Source: JBGSYN01 sp964412385
GTDB lineage: Bacteria > Pseudomonadota > Alphaproteobacteria > Geminicoccales > Geminicoccaceae
Reading direction: 5' to 3'
Assembly (NCBI GenBank): GCA_964412385.1
Contig: CAYPOV010000132.1
Coordinates: 1 to 12,376 of the forward strand
Length of the DNA: 12,376 nt
Positions 7,281 to 12,376 of the stretch are shown here, one piece after another. The notes beneath the pieces were generated by a model, which ran no database searches, had not been told where the DNA came from, and worked only from the letters and a program-made list of their open reading frames with translations. The translations under genes and the position numbers were made by a program. Numbering within the stretch: position 1 is the stretch's first letter; every line of letters begins with the position of its first letter.

Positions 7281-10214
7281 GTGCGCGTTCTCATTGCGTC
7301 AACGTTTCTGCTCACAGTCGCTGTGCTGGCCGGGATCTTCCTCATTCCGCCCCGTATCGATCCGGCCTTTCTGGAACGACGATTGCTGACGACCCTCGAG
7401 ACCGCGGGTATCGATAATGTCGAGGTTGGGGGCAATTCGACACTCTCGATCCTGCCAAGACCGACCGTAAGCTTTCGCAATGTCATGGTCGAACCGAGCG
7501 AGTCTAGTGTCAGTGCTGAAATTGCCCGTATCGATCTGATCCTCGATCTCGAACAGCTCGCACGTTTCAAAATCCGCTCCCAGACCGCGAGGATCGTACG
7601 TCCTGAGATCGACTGGGCTGGTGGCTATTCGACCGAGAGCTTAACGAGGCCCCTCCTGGCCAATCTCACTTATGCCGAGATCGTTGATGGCGTTCTCAGC
7701 ATCAAGGGAGATGGCGCCGGTGAACCTGTGCGATTGACCGGCATCGACCTCAATGCCGAAAAGTCTGTGGCCGGGTGGCAGCTTCGAGGAAGCGGTGTGG
7801 TCGAGGAGAACGAGGTCACCTATGGGCTGACCTTCGGGAGCGGAAGCCCCGGATCTGTCGTTCCGGTCAGTGTTTCCTTTGGCCTGGGTAGCGGCCTTGC
7901 GCTCTCGGCCATCGGGACCACTGCAGACGACCTTGGCTCTTTCTCTCTTGAAACCGGGTTTCAGAGTGATCGCGAAACGCTCGACGTGGCTCGCCGGCTG
8001 ATCGGCACGGTCACTGGTGAGCCCTTGCCTTCTGGCATCGATCAGGTTTCGGCGGAGGGCGAAATCGAGTGGGATGGAAGGTTGTTGACTTTGCAGGATC
8101 TCAATGCCGAGCTTAATGGCGGCGAGATCCGTGGCGATTTGTCTTTGTCGTTTGGAGAGGACCCGACTGTCGATGCCGATTTTCGCATTGCGGATTTGGT
8201 TTTGAACGATGGCTGGGTGGATTGGGCGACGACGTCCTACTGGCCCCAAACCATCGCCCGAACCGGGACCTTAGAGATTTCAGGCAGCAATGTTGCGTGG
8301 CGCGGCCGTACGGCTAGGCAATTTGCCATTGATGCGGCCATTGACGAGCCGGGCAACATTGCCGTTGAGGGCCTGAGGCTCACCACCGACAATGCAAGCA
8401 CTCTTGAGTTTTTCGGTCGTCTCGAAGGTATGGACAGCAGCCCTCGGATAGAGGGCGATCTTCAAGCGTCAGGACCCGATCTTCTGAGGGTCGTTCGAGA
8501 TCTCGGTCTTGACACTGGTTTTCTCGACACTGGTTTTCTCGACAACGAAATCGGTCGTCACAGTTTCGATCTCACCTCGCAACTCGCGATCGAGGGGCGG
8601 AGGTTTGCTTTTCAGGAAATCCAAGGACGCGTTGATAATTCCGACATTGAGGGATCGCTCGCGATCGTTGACGAGGCCCGGCCCAAGATTGCGATTTCTG
8701 CTCGAATCGACCGTCTTTCGCTGGACGATTACTGGGATGGCGATGACACGCTGCCGGACGGTTTTTTGGCGTCGATGCGCGAACGTGCTCAGAGCTTCGA
8801 TGCCGCCGCCGATATCGCCATCGAAACAGTCGCCGTGGGCAATATCCGTGCCCGAGACTTCGTGCTGCAGAGCACACTCGAGAATGGCCGGATCACGCTC
8901 AGCGAACTGAGTGCCAGAAACATTGCCGCAAGTGCTGGAATGATCGTCGGATCGGCGGACCTGGGCCGCGGAGAATTCGACATTGCGATCGATGGTACGA
9001 CCACCGATCCGGCGCGCCTGCTCCGACAGCTCGGCATCAACGCACCGCCGACCTTGACGAATCTTGCACCCGTTCAGCTTGGCGGTACCGCCCGAAGTTC
9101 GGACAATGAAAACGAGTTCGAGCTGGAAATGACAGGTCAAGGATCACGGCTGATGCTGGCCGGAAACACTGACGCCTGGACAATCGAGAGCGATCACGAA
9201 ATTCGCGTCACGGCCCAGTTCGAGAATATCCAAGAGGCCGTGCGAAGCGTTCTCTTGAACGACGCGGCAGAGATTTTTCCCGCAAGTGACGCTGAAATTT
9301 CGTTGCTCAGCACAAGTGAGGCGCAAGCTCAGACCGTGGCCCTGGAATTTCGCCATCCGGGAACGACAATCGCGGGTGAATTCGAGATCTCTCACGATGC
9401 CGTGCCTGCGGATCTAGTGGGCGCCCTTGCCGCCGATCGCCTTGATCTTGCCACTATCGCACGCATTCGGGAAATCATCACCGGCGAGACGGGCCTTGTT
9501 CCCGAGCTGAGAACTCTCGAATTCGGGAGTTGGCCTCACCAACCCTTTCAAGGGCTTCCTGATTGGCCCTTGACCGCCAGCCTGCGCGTGGCCGTCGATG
9601 AAATCCTCGATGATGCTGGTGGATCGATCGGCAGTTCGGGGGCGACAGTCGATTACCGGCCCGATCGTATCTTCATCAAGGATCTTGAAATACCGGCCGC
9701 AGGAGGCGTTCTTGAGGGAACTGTCGAGGTTGCATTATCGGCCGAACGAACCTCCCTGGCACTAGGAATTGAGCTTCGAGACGGTGATTTGCGGCGCATG
9801 ATCGGCCAAGACGACTTGATCAGGGACGACGAGATCAATGTCGATCTCGAGCTTGCAGCCCTCGGCATTGGTCCGTCGGTCGCGGCGATCGTTCACAACC
9901 TTCGTGGTCAGGGAAATTTCGCACTCGGTGACCTAGACATGGATTTCGAGGTAGCGAGAGGTGTTGCCACGGCCAGTTCATCCGAAGACTTGTCGTTTGA
10001 TCTCTATGCCTGGATCTTAGATGGCGAGATCGAGCGCAGCGACGGGTCGGTCATTCGGGTTTTCGGTGCACCCGAAGATCTCGCCCTCGAAGAGATCCAA
10101 AGTGCGGTTGAACTGCCCTCACCTAATCGGACGGACCTACCATCGTTTCCGGGCGAACCAGGGAATCGAACTCTTCCACCGTCAGCAGATCAAGCGCCAC
10201 AGCCGCTTCCTTGA
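7281..10214 (+). CDS. AsmA-family envelope protein
   Basis: This 977-residue protein belongs to the AsmA-like group, long beta-rich proteins anchored in the inner membrane and reaching into the periplasm; family members are implicated in outer-membrane assembly and lipid transport. Residues 3-22 form a hydrophobic anchor (VLIASTFLLTVAVLAGIFLI). Next come the AsmA N-terminal features: a short amphipathic stretch, VEVGGNSTLSILPRPTVSFRN and RIDLILDLEQLARFKI (about residues 48-98). The middle repeats strand patterns of the kind LEFFGRLEGM and EGDLQASGPDLL. The AsmA C-terminal-like region ends around ILDGEIERSDGSVIRVFG (about 912-930), followed by a proline-rich tail. The start is a GTG with no strong ribosome binding site, but no better start fits the signal anchor. 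The last 30 codons overlap fumC on the other strand, and residues 411-420 are a perfect DTGFL duplication. The exact substrate cannot be inferred. Confidence 0.85.
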   Translation: MRVLIASTFLLTVAVLAGIFLIPPRIDPAFLERRLLTTLETAGIDNVEVGGNSTLSILPRPTVSFRNVMVEPSESSVSAEIARIDLILDLEQLARFKIRSQTARIVRPEIDWAGGYSTESLTRPLLANLTYAEIVDGVLSIKGDGAGEPVRLTGIDLNAEKSVAGWQLRGSGVVEENEVTYGLTFGSGSPGSVVPVSVSFGLGSGLALSAIGTTADDLGSFSLETGFQSDRETLDVARRLIGTVTGEPLPSGIDQVSAEGEIEWDGRLLTLQDLNAELNGGEIRGDLSLSFGEDPTVDADFRIADLVLNDGWVDWATTSYWPQTIARTGTLEISGSNVAWRGRTARQFAIDAAIDEPGNIAVEGLRLTTDNASTLEFFGRLEGMDSSPRIEGDLQASGPDLLRVVRDLGLDTGFLDTGFLDNEIGRHSFDLTSQLAIEGRRFAFQEIQGRVDNSDIEGSLAIVDEARPKIAISARIDRLSLDDYWDGDDTLPDGFLASMRERAQSFDAAADIAIETVAVGNIRARDFVLQSTLENGRITLSELSARNIAASAGMIVGSADLGRGEFDIAIDGTTTDPARLLRQLGINAPPTLTNLAPVQLGGTARSSDNENEFELEMTGQGSRLMLAGNTDAWTIESDHEIRVTAQFENIQEAVRSVLLNDAAEIFPASDAEISLLSTSEAQAQTVALEFRHPGTTIAGEFEISHDAVPADLVGALAADRLDLATIARIREIITGETGLVPELRTLEFGSWPHQPFQGLPDWPLTASLRVAVDEILDDAGGSIGSSGATVDYRPDRIFIKDLEIPAAGGVLEGTVEVALSAERTSLALGIELRDGDLRRMIGQDDLIRDDEINVDLELAALGIGPSVAAIVHNLRGQGNFALGDLDMDFEVARGVATASSSEDLSFDLYAWILDGEIERSDGSVIRVFGAPEDLALEEIQSAVELPSPNRTDLPSFPGEPGNRTLPPSADQAPQPLP
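8511..8540 (+). repeat. 15-base perfect tandem duplication inside the asmA-like gene
   Basis: GACACTGGTTTTCTC occurs twice in immediate succession (8511-8525 and 8526-8540) and encodes DTGFL-DTGFL at residues 411-420. It keeps the frame. It is most simply a replication-slippage duplication and may vary in copy number between strains. Confidence 0.95.
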
Positions 10215-11538
10215 GAGAACTCCCATCGGCATACGCCTTCTTGGCGACCTTTGCCGCGTTTTCGTAGCCGATCTTGGGGTTGAGAGCGGTCACCAACATC
10301 AAGCTCTCATGGAGAAGACTCTCGATACGATCCTTGTTGGCGGTAATGCCGACAACGCAATTGTCGGTGAAGCTTCGGCAGCCATCGGCAATCAGTTTGA
10401 TCGATTGCAGCACATTATAGACGATGACCGGCTTGAACACATTGAGCTCGAAATGGCCGTTCGAGCCTGCCACCGTGGTCGTGACGTGATTGCCCATCAC
10501 CTGAGCACAAACCATCGTCATGGCCTCGCATTGGGTCGGGTTGACCTTGCCCGGCATGATCGACGATCCGGGCTCGTTCTCTGGAAGGTGCAACTCGCCG
10601 AGACCGCATCTCGGACCGGACCCCAAGAGCCTGATATCGTTGGCGATTTTCATTAGCGAGACAGCCAGGACGTTGAGAGCCCCCGAGATCTCCACCATGG
10701 CGTCGTGGGCAGCCAGCGCTTCGAACTTGTTCTTCGCACTCGCGAAACCGAGGCCTGTGATCGTTGAAACCTCCCCTGCGAAGGCGTCGGCAAAGCCCTT
10801 TTTGGAATTGAGCCCGGTACCGACTGCGGTCCCGCCTTGCGCCAATTGAGCGAGCCGCGGCTGGCAACCCTTCACGCGCTCGATGCCATTGGCAATCTGG
10901 TGCGCATAGCCTGAAAATTCCTGCGAAAGCTCAAGCGGTGTCGCGTCTTGCAGATGGGTCCGGCCGATCTTGATAACCCCAGCGAACTCCTGCTGCTTGC
11001 TCTTGATCGCGGCGAGGAGATGCTCGAGCGAGGGCAAGAGCTCATGCATCACCATTTCCATGGCGGCGATATGCATCGCCGTTGGAAACGTGTCGTTGGA
11101 GGATTGCCCCCGATTGACGTGATCGTTGGGATGGACGGGCGATTTGGTGCCCAGATTCGAGCCCAAGAGTTCGTTCGCCCGATTGGCGATCACCTCATTG
11201 GCATTCATGTTGCTCTGCGTACCCGAGCCCGTTTGCCACACGACGAGTGGGAAATGCTCGTCCCATTTGCCCTCTGTGACTTCGGTTGCGGCACGCTCGA
11301 TGGCCTTGGCGAGCCTGTCCTCCAGCGAACCCTGCCTGGTATTGACCCGCGCCGCAGCAAGCTTGACCACCCCCAGCGCCCTGATCATCGACGCCGGCAT
11401 GCGCTCGCCGCCAATCTTGAAGTTGGTCAGGCTACGTTGGGTCTGTGCGCCCCAATAGCGGCTCGACTCCACCTCGATCGGACCAAAGGTGTCGGTCTCA
11501 ACCCGTCTTCCTGAAGCCTCTGATGCATCATTGGTCAT
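10123..11538 (-). CDS. fumC: Class II fumarate hydratase
   Basis: Fumarase C interconverts fumarate and L-malate in the TCA cycle without an iron-sulfur cluster, as a cytoplasmic tetramer. The 471-residue protein has the superfamily signature GSSIMPGKVNP at residues 324-334, the substrate-binding TGSGTQSNMNANEV (103-116), SSNDTFPTAMH (146-156) and GRTHLQDATP (192-201) with catalytic-site His195. The GSGTQSNMN and HLPENEPGSS motifs favour fumarase over argininosuccinate lyase, adenylosuccinate lyase or aspartase. The ATG at 11538-11536 has a strong GGAGG at 11549-11545. The C-terminus FDSLVRPETMVGPSD is the expected family ending, so the 92-base overlap with the convergent asmA-like gene comes from that gene running on, not from fumC. 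It follows sspB by 91 bases on the same strand. Confidence 0.97.
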   Translation of the reverse strand: MTNDASEASGRRVETDTFGPIEVESSRYWGAQTQRSLTNFKIGGERMPASMIRALGVVKLAAARVNTRQGSLEDRLAKAIERAATEVTEGKWDEHFPLVVWQTGSGTQSNMNANEVIANRANELLGSNLGTKSPVHPNDHVNRGQSSNDTFPTAMHIAAMEMVMHELLPSLEHLLAAIKSKQQEFAGVIKIGRTHLQDATPLELSQEFSGYAHQIANGIERVKGCQPRLAQLAQGGTAVGTGLNSKKGFADAFAGEVSTITGLGFASAKNKFEALAAHDAMVEISGALNVLAVSLMKIANDIRLLGSGPRCGLGELHLPENEPGSSIMPGKVNPTQCEAMTMVCAQVMGNHVTTTVAGSNGHFELNVFKPVIVYNVLQSIKLIADGCRSFTDNCVVGITANKDRIESLLHESLMLVTALNPKIGYENAAKVAKKAYADGSSLKEAAVALDLLTVEEFDSLVRPETMVGPSD

Positions 11539-11576
11539 CGGTCGCCTCCAACGCGCCCTCGTTTTTTGTGATCGGG

Positions 11577-11605
11577 AGAAGAGGCTGCCAGAGGAACCGT
11601 GTCAA
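11577..11605 (-). promoter_or_regulatory. Possible fumC promoter in the sspB-fumC gap
   Basis: The minus strand shows a perfect -35 hexamer TTGACA at 11605-11600. Seventeen bases downstream is TCTTCT (11582-11577), a poor -10. fumC may thus have its own promoter besides read-through from sspB. The -10 is too weak for more than a tentative call. Confidence 0.25.
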
Positions 11606-11629
11606 TCAACCATATGCCAGCACACGCCG

Positions 11630-12157
11630 CTATTTTTTGCGGAAACGGTCCAGGCTCACGATTTCAGCACCTGCCGATTCGTCGGCTGATTCGTCTTGTT
11701 GCTCTTCCGTATTGGTCACCGGGCGGAGTCGATTTGGCGAGTTCAAGAGTTGCGGCTGGTTGCCCTCGGCTTCGCCACCCTCGTCATCGGCACCGCTCAG
11801 CGTGAATTGAAGCCCGAACTCGACACCCGGATCCGCGAAGACCTTCACCGCCTCGAATGGTACAAGAAGCCGTTCCGGGCGGTCATTGAAACTCAAGGTC
11901 ACGCTGAAGCGATCCTCGCCGACATCCAAATCCCAAAACTGATGCTGCATGACGATGATCATCTCTTCCGGATATCGGCTGAGTAGATAGTCGGGGATCT
12001 CAACTCCCGGCGCATTGGTTCGGAATGTGATGTAAAAATGGTGAGGTTCGCTCAGCCCATTCTCCGCAACATCGGCCAACACGTCACGAACCACCGTGCG
12101 AAGCGCTGCTTCGACCATTCGGCCATATCGAATTCTACCCCGGCCATTGGCGGCCAC
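11630..12157 (-). CDS. sspB: ClpXP adaptor SspB, alphaproteobacterial type
   Basis: SspB is a dimeric adaptor that binds ssrA-tagged and some other proteins and tethers them to ClpX for degradation by ClpXP. The core IRYGRMVEAALRTVVRDVL, HHFYITFRTNAPGVEIPDYL, YPEEMIIVMQHQFWDL and FSVTLSFNDRPERLLVPFEA is the typical folded substrate-binding domain. It is followed by an acidic, Gln/Asn-rich flexible linker and the C-terminal EIVSLDRFRKK, which has the position and basic character of the ClpX-binding tail. I chose the GTG at 12157 (175 residues) because AAGGGGA lies 6 bases upstream and the conserved core begins soon after. The frame stays open to an ATG at 12175 and a TTG at 12184, which add 6 and 9 residues with poorer ribosome binding sites. 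It lies upstream of fumC; a candidate structured RNA lies on its 5' side. Confidence 0.92.
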   Translation of the reverse strand: MAANGRGRIRYGRMVEAALRTVVRDVLADVAENGLSEPHHFYITFRTNAPGVEIPDYLLSRYPEEMIIVMQHQFWDLDVGEDRFSVTLSFNDRPERLLVPFEAVKVFADPGVEFGLQFTLSGADDEGGEAEGNQPQLLNSPNRLRPVTNTEEQQDESADESAGAEIVSLDRFRKK

Positions 12158-12163
12158 GCCATA

Positions 12164-12170
12164 TCCCCTT
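12164..12170 (-). promoter_or_regulatory. Ribosome binding site deciding the sspB start
   Basis: AAGGGGA on the minus strand ends 6 bases before the GTG at 12157. The ATG at 12175 lies upstream of this site and has no purine-rich sequence at proper distance, so the site favours GTG initiation. Confidence 0.6.
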
Positions 12171-12194
12171 TCCATTCGCACCAAGTGCTATCGT

Positions 12195-12293
12195 GGGGGG
12201 CTTCTGTTGCCCGGCGCCCCCCGAGCCGCGCCACTGGCCGAAGCTAGTGGACTTTTTGAAGAGTTTCTGTTGCCCGGTACTCTTCAACCGCGC
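12195..12293 (+). ncRNA. Candidate structured RNA: two hairpins with the same 14-base loop
   Basis: Hairpin A: GGGGGGC (12195-12201) pairs with GCCCCCC (12216-12222), enclosing TTCTGTTGCCCGGC (12202-12215). Hairpin C: TTGAAGAGT (12256-12264) pairs perfectly with ACTCTTCAA (12279-12287), enclosing TTCTGTTGCCCGGT (12265-12278). The stems share no sequence but the loops match at 13 of 14 positions, and each hairpin is followed within 3 bases by CCGCGC (12226-12231 and 12288-12293). Between them hairpin B, CCACTGGC-CGAA-GCTAGTGG (12231-12250), has 8 pairs. Conserved loops on unrelated but fully paired stems point to selection on RNA structure. It could be a small RNA, a leader of a gene beyond the window on the plus strand, or, read the other way, the sspB leader. 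I do not recognise a named family; a REP-like DNA repeat is the main alternative. The strand is uncertain. Confidence 0.6.
12231..12257 (+). terminator. Terminator-like hairpin with T run inside the RNA candidate
   Basis: CCACTGGC/GCTAGTGG (8 pairs, one G-U on the plus strand, loop CGAA) is followed by AC and five T residues (12253-12257). This resembles a short intrinsic terminator for a plus-strand transcript containing hairpin A. The T run also begins the 5' arm of hairpin C, so termination and folding of C could compete. Read on the minus strand the loop is a stable C(TTCG)G tetraloop, but one pair becomes an A-C mismatch. Confidence 0.35.
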
Positions 12294-12376
12294 TTTCCGC
12301 TACATTATGCAGCGAGAGCAGGAGCCATACGGTTATCGTTGGCACTTGTAAGTTTTGGCCCGATATCGGCGGTACC
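12294..12376. other. Terminal stretch with no supported gene
   Basis: These last 83 bases hold no recognisable gene. A 14-codon frame (12307-12351, MQREQEPYGYRWHL) is open on the plus strand but has no good ribosome binding site. An AGGAG at 12320-12324 is about 14 bases from a possible TTG start at 12339 that stays open to the window edge. CCGATATCGG (12360-12369) is a short perfect palindrome. None is convincing alone. Confidence 0.3.

Noticed and set aside
8469..9140. 223-codon open frame on the minus strand inside the asmA-like gene
   Set aside because: It is antisense to a frame with a membrane anchor and AsmA features, and its residues show no known motif.
10948..11514. 188-codon plus-strand frame opposite fumC
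   Set aside because: It is the complement of highly conserved fumarase codons and has no independent coding evidence.
12052..12234. 60-codon minus-strand frame overlapping the start of sspB
   Set aside because: It is out of frame with sspB, extends through the hairpin region and has no family resemblance; the sspB frame carries the conserved motifs.
12195..12293. CRISPR or tRNA interpretation of the terminal repeats
   Set aside because: There are only two copies with dissimilar stems and no regular spacer, and no cloverleaf or TTCGA-type T arm can be folded.

Overview
This looks like ordinary, GC-rich alphaproteobacterial chromosome. The F1 genes run atpH-atpA-atpG-atpD with no F0 genes between them, the usual alphaproteobacterial arrangement. 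priA lies just upstream of them, divergent from a XerC-type recombinase, and an SspB of the alphaproteobacterial type lies upstream of fumC. The order (Rhodospirillales, Rhizobiales or other) cannot be fixed from this window. I see no phage, insertion sequence, CRISPR array, tRNA or rRNA.

Layout: bases 1-3778 (minus strand) hold the F1 ATP synthase operon, with atpD cut by the window edge. Bases 3779-3957 are the non-coding region upstream of atpH, with three copies of a CTTGTG(G)TTA box. priA (3958-6141, minus) follows. After a very short divergent junction carrying an inverted repeat comes xerC (about 6198-7175, plus), then a 105-base gap with a perfect 12-base palindrome, then a long AsmA-family envelope gene (7281-10214, plus). 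The end of that gene overlaps the 3' end of the convergent fumC (10123-11538, minus) by 92 bases. sspB (about 11630-12157, minus) lies upstream of fumC. The last 200 bases have no convincing gene but contain two hairpins whose stems differ completely while their 14-base loops are almost identical, separated by a third hairpin. This is the strongest candidate for an uncharacterised RNA element here.

Working together: the atp genes make the catalytic head, stalk and OSCP-like subunit of the energy-coupling ATP synthase; fumC supplies the fumarase step of the TCA cycle; PriA restarts stalled replication forks and XerC resolves chromosome dimers, so the divergent pair is a DNA-maintenance module; the AsmA-like protein probably acts in the cell envelope; SspB delivers ssrA-tagged and other substrates to ClpXP. 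Apart from the terminal RNA candidate and a few small regulatory-looking repeats, this is housekeeping DNA.
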